In this document: positions 36,384 through 48,699 of the stretch, in pieces | Numbering within the stretch: position 1 is the first letter of the stretch | How the letters are laid out: each line of letters opens with the position of its first letter | Assembly (NCBI GenBank): GCA_018257865.1 | Contig: JAEUBA010000122.1 | Location: forward strand, 1 to 63,790 | Source of the DNA: Stereocaulon alpinum | Taxonomy: Eukaryota; Ascomycota; Lecanoromycetes; Lecanorales; Stereocaulaceae | DNA: 63,790 bases | Direction: 5' to 3' | The notes under the pieces: generated by a model | What the model was told of the DNA's origin: nothing | The model's database searches: none | What the model saw: the letters and a program-made list of their open reading frames with translations, nothing else | Translations under genes and position numbers: made by a program

Positions 36384-37599
36384 GGTTATAAGCCTAGAAC
36401 GCTAGGTATCGCTAGAATAGCTCTTCTTTTAGAATTATATTCCTCTTAAATAGTTACTAAATCCTCCCTAACGTAAGCTGCGTATACGTATACTAAACCT
36501 CTAATACTTAGTCTTAGGTAATAACTCTTTAATCTTCGTACTGCGAGATTAACTCACAGCGATAATAATCGACTAAAAAGAGGAGGCTAAGGAACTCCTA
36601 GCTATTCTATTCTTTCTAGGGTTATTACTACTAAAAAGTACGCTAAGGAGTGCTCTTAAGTAATCCCTTCTAGCGTACCTTAGTAGGTATCTATAAACTC
36701 TATAGCTAAGGCCCCTAAAGCGATATCTAGCTTCTATAGTAAGAATACTAACCTATATAAAGCAGAAGTATCGAATTTCTACGGAGATTTACTAAAAATA
36801 AGACTTTTTAGACGCCTAAAATACGATTAATTATCGATTACTAGGGGGCTAAGTCCTAACCCCTTAATTCTTTTCTTTCCTAATAAGTTAAAGGCCGGTA
36901 TCCCCCGCTACCTATCCTAATAAGTTAGAGGCTAGTATTACCCTAGCCGCTAGATACCTATTAAGATCCTTAGGAGATATCTATAAGATATCTACTATAA
37001 GCTTAGCTAGAAATCTATTATTTTCTTTATCTTCTAATTTAATACTATCTACTACTAATCTAAACCCTATCTAGTATATAAATACTATTACCTAGGTATA
37101 CTACCGCTCTAAGTATAAGTACTTTTAATACCTTCTTTAGGACCTAATCTAATTTAATAAGTTACCTCTTAACTACGTCGATACTAATTATATACCCCTA
37201 GAATAATCCCTATCTCCTTATAACTCTAATTCTAAAGCTAGTAAATTAACCCTAGAACCTCCTAGTAATACTAATATCTTCGGCCTTTAAGCTAAATATA
37301 TACCGCCTTAGGCTTCCTTAGGTCCTCCTCTAGCGAAATAACAGCGAGTATATAAAGAGACGACTACCGCTCGTCCCTAAAAGACTCTGCTAACTTAAAG
37401 ACCTCTAAAGCCTACGCTATAAACCTCTTCTTTAACTCCTACTACCAGCGGAGCTTTAAAATACCTATATTATAGTAGATATTATAGCAGCTGAAGAATC
37501 TTATAATAGTAGCGCGAACTTACCGCTTGCTATAGTAGCTGAAGAATCCTATAGTAGTAGTAGAAGCTTCCCGCTTACCTCTATCTCTATCTTAGAGTC

Positions 37600-39500
37600 T
37601 AACTTTAGGTACTCTTAGTAGGTAGAGGAGATAGATAATTAGCTTATACTTAATAACTTAAAGCCTTTTACTACTAAAACCTAAGTAAAAGCCTATACTA
37701 TAATTTATAACTAACTTAGGTTTAACGCCTAGAAGATTATAAAGAACCTTACTATAGTAGATAAGATTCTAACTAAAGTCTCCTTAAATTTTAAGCTGAA
37801 AGGAACTAGTATTTATATTAAATTAGTATAATACCTCTATTTAACCTCTCTAGAATCCTCTAAGGATATCGCCGAATATACTTAGAAGTTCTAAGAGGTT
37901 AATACTAAACTTAAGGAGCTTAACGCTAAAGTAGCCCTACTAAAACTATACCTAATTTACCTCTATCTCTTAGGACTTAGTAAAGCTTATAATACCTTTA
38001 AAATAGCTTATATTTAAAGCTACGCCTTATTTAGCGCTAATAAAGTCGACTTTAATAAAGTCTCCCTAGCGGCCGCTAATAAGGAATAACGAATCTAAGC
38101 GTAGTATAAGTACTCTAGACTAGCGATATTTATAGGTAGGAGGTCTATAAAAAACTATAACTCTATAAATAATAAGCTCTAGGAATACTACCCCTACTAT
38201 AAAAAGCTTAAGTAAAAAGATACCTATCTAATTATAAAGTATTAGTAGCTTTACCCCGAAATAAAGCTTAAGAAGTTTAAGTCTAAAGACGAAAGGTCTA
38301 AGAAATAGAAGCTAGAATATAATAATAGCTTTACTAAAGAACTAATATTTAGGACCCTTACCGCTAATAGCGACTTTAATATTCGAGGTACTAGTATAAA
38401 TAGGGTCCCTACTATTAATATTAGATATATAGCGGTAACGACGCTAGAAGTTAATCTATCAGGCCTAACTATTATTAATATAAGGTATATATAATACTCG
38501 TTCTACTAGTACTTTAACTTTATAACCTTTAAGCCCGCTATTAGTACTCTAATTACCGGAATTAGTAGGGTATAGCTTAAACTAACTAGGCGCGAAATAG
38601 TAAAAATCCTGTACCTAAGGAAGAATATATTATTATATAATATCCTTTATATATCTAAGTTAGGGGTAAACCTCCTCTTAGGCTCCCAGCTAATAGATAT
38701 TAGAATCTATATCGAATTCGCTAAAAATAACTATATAATCTTATACCTTAAGCTTAGTAATATAATCGCTAAATAATAATTTAGCCTCTATATATTAGAA
38801 CTTCCCTAGGGGTAACTTATATTAAATATATATAGCGTACCTCCGGATACTATCCGCTAGCTTTAGTATACCCGTATAGGTTATATAGGTTAATAAAATA
38901 TAGATTAGCTACCTAATATAGCTACTAAAGTAGACTTCTTAAAGAAATTCTTAGATAAATTAACCTATAAATACTATATTCTAGGCCGCTATTAGTCTAC
39001 CCTATATAAGGACTTTATTAAGCTTAGAACTCGCCTAATAGAATTTATCTATAGTAATATTATAGGGCCTATTAAGCCTATTAGTTTTAATAGTAGTAAA
39101 TAGGTAGTTACCTTTAAAGATAACTTTACCTACTACTCTGAAGTCTACTACGTAAAATATAAATCTGAGCTTAGCGATCTATTCCGACGGTTTTAGTATA
39201 AGTATAAGCGAATAGGGCGCCTAATCTAACGCTTATATATAGATAATAGGGGCGAATATATTAAAGAAACCTTTTAAGAATACCTCAGCCTTAAGGGGAT
39301 TATCTATAAGCCTATAGTACCTAGAAACCTAGAATAAAATAGGACTACTAAATATTTCGGGTAGGTCTTTATTAGATATACCTACTCTCTACTATTAAGC
39401 TCTAAGCTTAATAAGTCTTTTTAGCCTAAAATTATAAAAATAGCTAATTACCTTACTATCTAGAGCCTAGTTATAAAGCTTAGAAAGATCCTATATAAGG
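37600..39500 (+). pseudogene. Copia gag and integrase remnant
   Basis: Gag-like sequence occupies about 36750-38300. The integrase core follows at about 38940-39560. The reading DNRGEY at 39242-39259 matches the family's DNGGEY, preceded by 'IGPIKPIS' and 'TFKDNFTYY', which match HSDLxGP and TFxDDxSR. 'GIIYKPIVPRNLE' matches GIxHExTxPxTPEQ. Stops and Tyr substitutions inactivate it. Confidence 0.82.
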
Positions 39501-40429
39501 CCTTCTATAAGCGAAAGCCCTATCTTAGGTACCTTTAAACCCTTAACTCTAAAATATAGGCGCGAAACCGCCTCTAAAAGAAATTTATAGATAAAAGCGA
39601 TACCTATTTCCTCTTAGGATATAAAGGGGATAGCTATATCTTTCGCCTATAGTTACTAAAATAGCACGCTATTATCCGCGCTATTATCCGCGCTATTAAT
39701 ATCTATATTTAGGAGAAACGGCCCTACTTCTATAGGGGTAAAGAGCCCCTAGCTAAACGCTAATAGACCTCTACTTTAGGGGAGGTATATAATAGGAATT
39801 AGAATCCTATTAACTTTAATATATCCCTAATATAATTATCTAACTAAGAATCCTTAAGAGAATCGCCTCCTTTAGGGGGAGAATTATCTCCCTTACCCCT
39901 AACTTCTAGAGAAATATTATATTCTCCTTCTCTAAACCTAAGTTTACTATTAATACTAGGCTCTCTAGCCCTATCGTAGCTAGTATCGCTAATAATAATA
40001 GGTACTATAGAGGAGCGAGAGATAACTTAAGTCCTAGTAATACACCCTAAGCTTAATATCCCTAATATATAGGACCTCTTACTAAATCCCCTCTATAAGT
40101 ATTTAGCGATCTCTCTACTAGCTTAGGCGAATTTAGCGGAACCCTATAAACCTAAAACCTACGCTAAAGTAATAGCTAATAATATATATAAAATATAGTA
40201 GGAGCTCGCTATAAATAACGAATTTAACTCCCTTATAGCTAATAATACCTAGATATTAACGTCGCCCCTAAAAGGCCGAAAAATTCTTAGGGGTAGATAG
40301 GTCTATACCTTAAAGTATAGCCCTAAAAGGGAAATTATACGCTATAAGGCACGCTAGGTCGTTTAAGGTTTTAAATAATAAGAAGGCCTTAATTATAATA
40401 AGACTTTCGCCTTAGTAGTTAAACCTATA

Positions 40430-41720
40430 AGCTATAAGGCTATATTTATAATTACCGCCGCTATAGATTAGGACCTAAAGTAGATAGACGTTAAAATAGT
40501 ATTCCTCTATAGGGACGTAAAAGAGGAGATCTTTATAGAATAGCCTAAAGGCTTTATTTAAGGGGAGGTAAAAGTTTACCGCCTAAATAAGGCCCTATAC
40601 GGCCTGAAATAATCCTTATAAGTATAGTATAATACCTTCGCTAGCTTTATAAACGCTGAATTAGGCGTTATCCTATTAGAAGCTAACTTAAGCGTATTTA
40701 TTAACCCTAAAGATAGGACGCTAATTGCCCTATATATAGATAATTTATTAATTATAGGCCCTAGTAAGGAAGCTATTTAAAGGGTTAAAGATACCCTTAA
40801 CTATTATTTCTATATAATAGATCTTAGGCTATACAGCTATTACCTAGGGATAACGGTTACTTAGAACCGCTAATAACGAATACTATAACTAGGCTAAGAG
40901 GCCTATATTAAGAAAGTACTTCGGGACTTCAGCCTTTAGGAATATAAAGAAACTACGACCCCTATAGAGATAACTTACTATCTAGAAAAAGCCCCTAATA
41001 GTTTCTAAGCTAACGCCTAAGACCGCCTACTATATTAGAAGGCTATTAGGTCGTTAATATATATAATACTAAGGACTCAACCTGATATTATATACCCTAT
41101 ATTAGTAGTTAGCTACTATAGTGCAAACCTAACGTAAGCTTATTAGGGTGCGGTTAAACGAATCTTCCGATATCTTAAGTTAATAACTAAATACTAATTA
41201 ATGTTCTTAGGGCTGATTTAGGTACTAATAGGCTATATAGACTCTAATTAGGCGGGAGACTACGATACGCGCTAATCTACTTCGGGTTATATCTTTAATA
41301 TAGGTAGTAGGGCTATTAGCTGGTCGTCTAAGTAATAACCTATTATAGCCCTTTCTACCTATAAGGCTAAATATATTAGTTAGACCCTAGTATCTAAGGA
41401 AGTAGTATAGCTCTAAAACCTACTAAGGCAGCTTAAGCTTAGTAGCTAGGAACCCTAAGTAGTAATTATCTATAGGGATAATTAAAGCGCGATCGCCCTT
41501 ATAAAGAATCCGGAATTCTATACTCGTAGTAAGTATATCGATATATACTACTACTTTATTCGGGAGTAAGTTACGAACGGTATAGTAGACCTCCGCTATA
41601 CGCCTACTAAGTATTAAGTCGCTAATAGGCTTACTAAACCTCTCTATAAGGATAAATTTATAGAGTTCCGCAATAATTTGGGCTTAGAATATATCGCCTA
41701 AGGCAGAGCTCTAGTAGGAG
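40430..41720 (+). pseudogene. Copia reverse transcriptase and RNase H remnant
   Basis: 'IDVKIVFLYRDVKEEIFIE' near 40485 matches the Copia MDVKTAFLxGxLxExIYMxQP motif, 'VYRLNKALYGLK' near 40577 matches the next block, and YIDN at 40733-40744 stands for YVDD. RNase H is recognised at about 41270 by 'DTR*STSGYIF' and a downstream STxKAKY, the family's STxEAEY. It would have made and trimmed the cDNA. Confidence 0.87.
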
Positions 41721-42095
41721 TAACTGCCTAGATCTAGTAGGAGCACCCCTAAGGATCGCGCGTAAATACGACTCTATTAGGGTAACTATACTTAGATTAT
41801 CCCTAGAGCTATTATTATACTTCGCTATATCTATTAGCCCTATATACTACCCGACTAACTATTAGTAGGAAATTAGTATATATAAGATAATTATTAAAAT
41901 AAAAATTTAAATAACCGTGTTTCGCTATTTTCTGGAAAGTTTTGGTAGTAGCAGTAAAAGATAAGCTCTACTATCCTACTAAATATTAGGTATTTAGGGT
42001 GAAAAGCAGTTACAACTAGCGTATAGTAAATTAGTCGTTTTAGCAGACTATAATTTAATATATCTAGTGTTCGGCGTACTATATTCGAGTAGGAG

Positions 42096-42227
42096 TATTA
42101 AAATTCGGGTATTCGATATCCTAAGGCTTAGTTATTAATAACTAAGGCTTAGCCCTAACCCTTATATATATCTCGTACAGTCGCACTTAGCTAGATAATT
42201 AAGTGTTCTACCTATTATATTTTGATA
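42096..42227 (+). repeat. Copia 3' LTR (132 bp)
   Basis: Preceded by a short purine-rich 'gtaggag' that could serve as the polypurine tract. It ends 'ttttgata', from an original CA end. The sequence immediately right is internal Gypsy-5, not LINE-D. Confidence 0.88.
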
Positions 42228-43234
42228 AAGATCGCCTATATAGAACTTAAGTTAGCTATAGGAAAGAAAGTCTCTAACTTAATAAATTAATACCGAAAAG
42301 ATAGTCTATATATATTAACTAGCTTTATCGACTAGAGAAGAAAGCTATAAGAAGCCTATAGTAACCTATTTAAATAAGAGGATACTTAATAATATATTTA
42401 AGACCTTAAGTAAGGTCCTATAACCTTTAGGGAATACCTTAACCTTATCTTCTAAAGGAAGGAATAGTTTAGATTAGAGGATAAATCCTTAATTAACGCT
42501 ATAAGGTATAATATTAACTTTAGTACTTAGTAAGCCTCCGTTAGATAGCAGAAGGCTAATAGCTAGCGACCTTAGACCTTTAATAAATACGTTTATATAT
42601 ACTTAGAGATTAACTAAGAACTCCGGTAGATTAAATATTAACTACCTCGCTAAAGCTCTACGCTTACTAATATTAGAGTAAGTACTAAACCTAGTAGCTA
42701 GAGGCCTACTGCTATTAGAACCCCCTCCTATATAGTCGTAGCTAATAAACCTACGACCTAACTACCTCCTAAAGATCTAATAGATCTAAGTATAGTATAA
42801 GCTATAGTTAAGGGTTAGAAGCTATCTAAGCCCTTTATTAAAGTAATATATAATAAGTGGAAACTATATTACTATTATAAGCTCTCCTACCTAGGTCTTA
42901 TTACTAAGAACTGCCTAAATAAGTAGACCTAACTCCGCTCCAGAATTATTACTAAGTTTAATAATAACTAAAGTATTATAGGGGGTATCTCCTTAGATAC
43001 GGGAAAAGTCTAGTCCCTATATAAAGTTATATATTAGGACTATTACTAGTCTTATATTTATCTTCTTACCTCCTAGTCTCGTCTTTTAACCCCCCGCTTT
43101 AATTATATACTAAGTTCTTAACCTAAGATACCCTATAGTTATTTAAGACTAATCCTACCTTTTATAATAAGTATATAGTAATTTAGTATACCCTTCGCCT
43201 TACTTAGTCTAGAATCCTAATATATTACCTTATC

Positions 43235-43476
43235 GATATAGGCGCTTCAGGATATATATTTATTAACGAAATCTTCGCGCGTACCTAGAATCTTACCTTC
43301 TATACCCTTCGTTACCCTTATATTATCTAAGGATTTAATAGTTAGCCTATAGCGGCTAGCCTAATTACCTATCTAGCTAAAGCTATTATAGATACCTAAG
43401 GTTATATAGAAAGGATCTTCTTTTATATAACTAGACTCTAGTAATATCCTATTATCCTTAGTCTTCCCTAGCTCTA
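43235..43476 (+). pseudogene. Gypsy-5 aspartic protease remnant
   Basis: Reading DIGASGYIFINE at 43235-43270 matches the retropepsin DxGASxxFI motif, with the catalytic Asp retained. The frame runs on to the TRIM insertion point CTCTA at 43472-43476 and resumes after 44012. Gag upstream (42240-43200) has a knuckle-like GLITKNC near 42905. Confidence 0.75.
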
Positions 43477-43586
43477 TATAAGCTCCTGCTACTGCGCCAA
43501 AGCGCTAGGGCAAAAGACTTAATACGGGGGTGTTACGCGCTAGGCAGCAACCCCCTAATAAGGTATATATAGCCGTAGGCCTTATA
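43477..43586 (-). repeat. TRIM-1 LTR, left copy (110 bp)
   Basis: Direct partner of 43898-44007; the differences are mainly C/T and G/A. It keeps more CpA/TpG ('ctgcgccaaagcgc', 'gggtgttacgcgc') than the right copy. Confidence 0.85.
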
Positions 43587-43897
43587 ACTATCCCCCTTCC
43601 TAGAATCTTAGTCCCCTAAGATCTAGGGTATAGGTACCTCGTAGGCGCTAAGTACTGCGGGCCCTAATCTACCGAAGTAGGAAGGTTTTGGGCGTATCGT
43701 AGGCGTTAAGCACTGCGGGCCCTAGCTACCGAAGTAGGTAGGTTTAGGCGACGGGCGCTCGTAATCGTACACATAGCGTAATTCGAACCCTAACCCTCTA
43801 CCGTATAAAGTACGTTAACCCTGCGTTGCCCTAGAGGGATAGTACTTAGACCTAGTTAATAAGCTACTACGACCCTAGGGTAAGCGCGTAACATAGT

Positions 43898-44007
43898 TAT
43901 AAGCTCCTGCTACTACGCTAAAGCGCTAGGGTAAAAGACTTAATACGGGGGTATTACGCGCTAGGCAGTAACCCCCTAATAGGGTATGTATAGCCGTAGG
44001 CCTTATA
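43898..44007 (-). repeat. TRIM-1 LTR, right copy (110 bp)
   Basis: More RIPed than the left copy at several sites (tgttacg to tattacg, gcagcaa to gcagtaa), but it keeps a TG near 43987 that the left copy has lost. Directly followed by CTCTA. Confidence 0.85.
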
Positions 44008-44210
44008 CTCTATTAATATAGCGCTACTACTAATTTCCTAGAAAACTCCTTAACCTTCGCCTTAGTATTCTACTTAAAGAATTATACCCCTAGTCCTATT
44101 AAGGTTATCACTAAAGATAAACCTTTCCTAATACTAAAGGAGAACTATAAGGTAATAACCTCTAAAGAATTCTTCTAGAACCTTACTCTTACCGCCCTTA
44201 TCTCGCCCTA

Positions 44211-45085
44211 TACTTTAAAGAAGTAAGATATAACTTAGAAGGAATCTACTTAATCCCCTACTTTAAAGAAGTAAGATATAACTTAGAAGGAGTTTACCTA
44301 GTCCCCTACTTTAAAGAAGTAAGATATAACTTAAAAGGAGTCTACTTAGTCCCCTACTTTAAAGAAGTAAGATATAACTTAAAAGGAGTCTACTTAGTCC
44401 CCTACTTTAAAGAAGTAAGATATAACTTAGAAGGAGTCTACTTAGTCCCCTACTTTAAAGAAGTAAGATATAACTTAAAAGGAATCTACTTAATCCCCTA
44501 CTTTAAAGAAGTAAGATATAACTTAAAAGGAGTCTACTTAATCCCCTACTTTAAAAAAGTAAGATATAACTTAGAAGGAGTCTACTTAGTCCCCTACTTT
44601 AAAGAAGTAAGATATAACTTAAAAGGAGTCTATTTAGTCCTCTACTTTAAAGAAGTAAGACTTAACTTAGAGGGAATTAATAACTTAGTCCTCTACTTTA
44701 GAGAAGTAAGACTTAACTTAGAGGGAGTTAATACCCTAGTCCTCTACTTTAGAGAAGTAAGACTTAATCTGGAGGGAGTTAACTTAGTCCTCTACTTTAA
44801 AGAAGTAAGACTATACTTAGAAGAAATTAACCTAGCCCCCTACCTTATTCCCTACTTTAGAGAAGTAGAACCTAACTTAGAAGGAGTTAACCTAATCCCT
44901 TACTATATTCCCTACTTTAAAGAAGTATAATATAATTTAGAAGGAGTTAACCCTATCCCTTACCCTATTCCCTACTTTAGAAAAGTAGAAGATAACTTAG
45001 AAGGAGTTAACCTAGTACTTAGTCCTATTCCCCGCTTTAAAAAAGCTAGATTTAACTCTAAAAGAGTTAACCCTACTACCTATCC
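44211..45085 (+). repeat. In-frame tandem peptide repeat in Gypsy-5 (48-60 bp units)
   Basis: Seventeen unit starts are visible (44211, 44259, 44307, 44355, 44403, 44451, 44499, 44547, 44595, 44643, 44694, 44745, 44793, 44853, 44913, 44973, 45033). Spacings are 48 bp for the first nine intervals, then 51, 51, 48 and four of 60, all multiples of three. A typical unit reads YFKEVRYNLEGVYLVP, where most Tyr were probably His or Cys. The early units are nearly identical and the later ones diverged. It lies between protease and RT, so it would have added a 16- to 20-residue charged repeat to the polyprotein. Function unknown. Confidence 0.9.
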
Positions 45086-45499
45086 TTAAAGGGACTAGTT
45101 ATAATAATAAGTATAGCTATATTATCGCCTCTATAAAATAAGGCTAAATACTTAAGATTTAGCCCCGCCTAGTTACCCTTAATATATATAAGCTAAAGCC
45201 TTATACCTTTACCCGCCTTATCTAGCCTAATAAGTAGGCCGCTTTTAGTCTATCCCTTATAGAAATTAATTAATTTCTTAATAGTCTTTATTAACTTAAG
45301 TTAATATTAACGCTAGAACCTCGCCTAGATTAGGAAACCCTACTTAGTACCTATACCTAAGCCTAGGGCTAAGCTATATTTAAGATAAACTAAGAGCTTT
45401 ACCTAGCCTATACTATAACTTAAGAAGAACTCTAAACCTATTAAGATTAGAAGAATATTAATCTAGCTATAATCCTACCTAAGCGGTACTATAATTTCT

Positions 45500-46760
45500 T
45501 AGACGTCTTCTTAAGGAAGGATACTAATACCTTACTACCCTATCGCCCCTATAACTATACTATTAAGTTAAAAGATAGGTAGTAACCTCTATTATCCTAT
45601 CTATATAGTATAAGCTATAATAAGATCCTAAAACTCTATTATTACTTAGATAAAAACTTAAGTAAAGGGTTTATCTAAGCTAGTTATTCCCCTGCTATAT
45701 TCCCTATCCTATTTATTAAGAAGCCTAGCGGAGGCTTATACTTTTATATTAATTATTAAAGACTAAATATAGTAACTATAAAGAATTAGTATTCCTTACC
45801 CTTAATCTTTAAGACCTTAAATTAATTAAGTTATACTAAGGTATTTACTAAGTTAGATATTATCTCTGCGTTTAATCGCCTTCGGATTAGAGAAGGCGAT
45901 AAGGAACTAATAGCGTTCTATACCTAATTTAGCTTATTTAAATACCTTATTATACTATTCGGATTATATAATAGCCCTACCTTATTCTAGTATTATATTA
46001 ATAATACTCTAAGAGAGTTCCTAGATAAAACCTATACTACGTACCTTAATAATATCCTAATCTATAGCGATATTAAAGCTGAGTATAAGATTTATATTTA
46101 ATAAGTACTTTAGAAGCTCCGTAAAGTAGGGCTATAAGTAGATATAACTAAGTACGACTTCTATATTAAAGAAGTTACCTACCTAAGATTAATTATTACT
46201 ACCTAAGGGATTAAGATAGATCCTAAGAAAATTAATACTATCTTAAATTAGCCTAAGCTTACTAATATTAAGGATATTTAGAGTTTCCTTAAATTTACTA
46301 ACTTCTATAGGCGTTTTATCTACGGGTTTAGTTAGCTAGTAGCACTACTAACCGCCCTAACTAAAAAAGATATACTATTTAAGTAGAATAATAAGTATTA
46401 AGCCGCCTTTAAGGCTTTAAAGAAAGCCTTTACCTTTAATATAATCCTAGTCTACTTCGACGCTAACTATAAGATTATAGTAGAAACCGACACTTCTAAC
46501 TATATATTAGGAGGAATCCTATCCTAGTATAATAACTAAGATATACTACGCCTTATTACTTACTTCTTAAAGAAGTATAACCCTACTAAGTATAACTATA
46601 AGATTTATAATAAGGAACTTATAGCTATTATCTACGCCTTTAAGGAATAGCGCTTTAAGCTAGAAGGCTCCGCCCTACCTATAGAGGTAATATCCGACTA
46701 TAAAGCCTTAGAGTACTTTACCTTATCTAAGGAATTATCGCGCTACTAGGTTAGATAGAG
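45500..46760 (+). pseudogene. Gypsy-5 reverse transcriptase and RNase H remnant
   Basis: KPSGGLYFYINY near 45721 matches KxxGxLRxCVDYR. 'TKLDIISAFNRLRI' near 45850 matches the palm block, and the catalytic box at 46042-46053 reads YLNN (YLDD originally), followed by ILIYSD. RNase H follows near 46480 with 'VETDTSNYI' and 'YNYKIYNKELIAII' (about 46600), so its first Asp is intact. It is among the best preserved stretches of the window, though still with several stops. Confidence 0.85.
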
Positions 46761-47299
46761 CGAATTCCTATCCTAATTTAACTATAAGATTACCTACTAA
46801 CTAGGAAAAGATAGTAGTAAACCTAATATATTAACTTATTAATTAGGAGATCTCTCTAAAGAGGGGGATATATTAGACCTTAGATACTAGTACTAGTACT
46901 AGACGATCCTTAAGTAGAGAAACCTAGCCTTAGAAGTCTTTATAGACTATACCTAAAGTATATTACTAAGCGCGACTTCCCTAGCCCTAGCCCTAGTCCC
47001 CCTAGTTATAATAGTAACTACTTTAGATATCCTTATTTAGCCCTTCTAGCTATACCTTACCCTAATTTAGGTAACCTTAGTAAAACTAGAGGTAGACCTT
47101 AACTTAGAACCCTAGACCTTACCCTCGTCCTATAAACCTAAGTTAGATAGTAATAATCCTATCGACCCTAACGAAGACCCCCTAAACGTCCTAACCTAGT
47201 AGCTATAGGATAGAGCTAATAAAGCTAACTAGTTCGCACCTAGAGTCCTAGAAATACTATAAAAGATATTATAATAGAATCCCCCTCGCTAAGTATAAA

Positions 47300-48400
47300 G
47301 ATAAGGACGGAGTCCTATACTTCTATAAGAAATAGTATATCCCGAATTCTAATAAGCTACGGCTTCGCCTAGTCTAGCTAGCCTATAATAGCGTTATAGG
47401 TAACCACCCTAGTTATATAAAGTATTATAAGTTAATTAACTAAGCCTATTAGTAGCTAAACGTCTATACTACTATCTAGCGTTTCGTACGGAATTACTAT
47501 ATATATTATAGAACTAAGCCCTCCCGCTAGCGTACCTAAGGTTAGCTGCGCCTATTACTACCTCCTTAATAATAATAGAGAGATATCTTAATAGACTACG
47601 TAGGTCCTTTACTACCTTATACTTATAGGGGAATTACCTATTAGTATATCCTAGTCTTTATTGATTAATTAATTAAGATATAATACCTTATACCTACTAC
47701 GTCTATAGAAGTAGACGAAGCCTATAATAGCTTCTACTAGAATATATAGAAGCTCTATAGATTACTTAATATCCTTATATCTAATAGAGGATCTTAGTTT
47801 ATATTAGAAGTCTAGTAGTCCCTTTATAAGTAGCTTAGGATTAACCTATAAATATTTATAGGCTATTACCCGTAAACGGATAGCTAAACTAAGCGCTTTA
47901 ATATAGTAATAGAATACTACCTTCGTATATATATTAACTATATATAAGATAATTAGGTAAAGTAGCTCCTAAGAGCGGAGTTCTCTAGTAATAATATAAA
48001 CTCTTCTAGTACCCTAGCCTTACCTTTCTTAACTAATTATAGTTAATACCCTTATATTAGGTTTAAACTAACTAAACCCTTACCCCTAGATCTTACCGCC
48101 TAGGCCCGTAACTATCTAATCGCCGCTAACGAATTCGTAATATAGATAGAAGCCCTTAATAACTACCTATAGGATAAGATACTAATTACCTAAGTAATCT
48201 TTAAGTCCTTAGCTAACTAGCGCTAACGCCCCTACCTAAGATACTTAGTAGATAACTAAGTATAGTTAAACGCTAAGAACCTAAATACTACGCGACCCTC
48301 TATTAAGTTAGATAACTATAATATTAGTCCTTTCTAAGTCTCTAAGATCTTTAATAACCCCCTTATAGTCTAGTTAGATCTACCCCCGTCTATAAAAGTC
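47300..48400 (+). pseudogene. Gypsy-5 integrase remnant
   Basis: The HHCC domain is readable near 47400-47520 ('GNHPSYIKYYKLI', then 'VRNYYIYYRTKPSR'), followed by the core: DYVGPLLPY near 47595, 'VFIDLI'-type sequence near 47660, and 'ILISNRGS*F' near 47781, the family's ISDRGSQF. A GPF or chromodomain segment was not clearly recognised downstream. It is inactivated by stops. Confidence 0.8.
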
Positions 48401-48699
48401 TACCCTATCTTCTACGCTAGCTTACTATAGCTAGTAGCTAATAATCCCTTACTTAGATAAGTCTAATTACCCTAAGAACCTATAATTACTAAAGATAGCC
48501 AACGCGAATAGTATATTAATAGTATCTTAAATTCTAAGTATAACCGTAGATATAGCCTACTACTACTAAAGTATTATATTAATTAGGAAGGCTACGTAGC
48601 GACGTAGGAACTATTTTAATACCTAAACTACTATTAATAAGCTATTAATAAGTACTATACCTTAAAGCCTAGCGCTATTAGTCCCTATAAATCCCTATA

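Larger units (their letters stand above)
36254..42227 (+). mobile_element. Ty1/Copia retrotransposon with two LTRs
   Basis: A 5974-bp element with LTRs of about 130 bp (36254-36383 and 42096-42227); the first starts TGTTGAAATTC. The integrase precedes RT, the Copia order. Flanking pentamers AGAAT (left) and AAGAT (right) do not match, and the two flanks belong to different elements (LINE-D and Gypsy-5), so no clean target duplication exists. RIP is heavy internally. 'ggttataagcc' just after the 5' LTR is where a primer-binding site would lie. Confidence 0.9.
43477..44007 (-). mobile_element. TRIM-1: 531-bp miniature LTR element
   Basis: Two 110-bp direct repeats (43477-43586 and 43898-44007) bound the segment, and a perfect 5-bp duplication CTCTA flanks it (43472-43476, 44008-44012). 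The ends read TATAAG...CTTATA, consistent with TG...CA after RIP. The pyrimidine tract 'tatcccccttcc' abutting the left repeat would be a polypurine tract on the minus strand, so it is probably minus-oriented. No coding capacity. Inside is a 58-bp partial tandem duplication (about 43641 and 43699) and a tRNA B-box-like 'ggttcgaatta' on the minus strand (43779-43789). It matches the definition of a terminal-repeat retrotransposon in miniature. Confidence 0.8.

Noticed and set aside
43740..43890. Possible tRNA gene on the minus strand inside TRIM-1
   Set aside because: A B-box-like 'ggttcgaatta' is present, but I could not fold a full cloverleaf with acceptor and anticodon stems; kept only as a remark in the TRIM entry.
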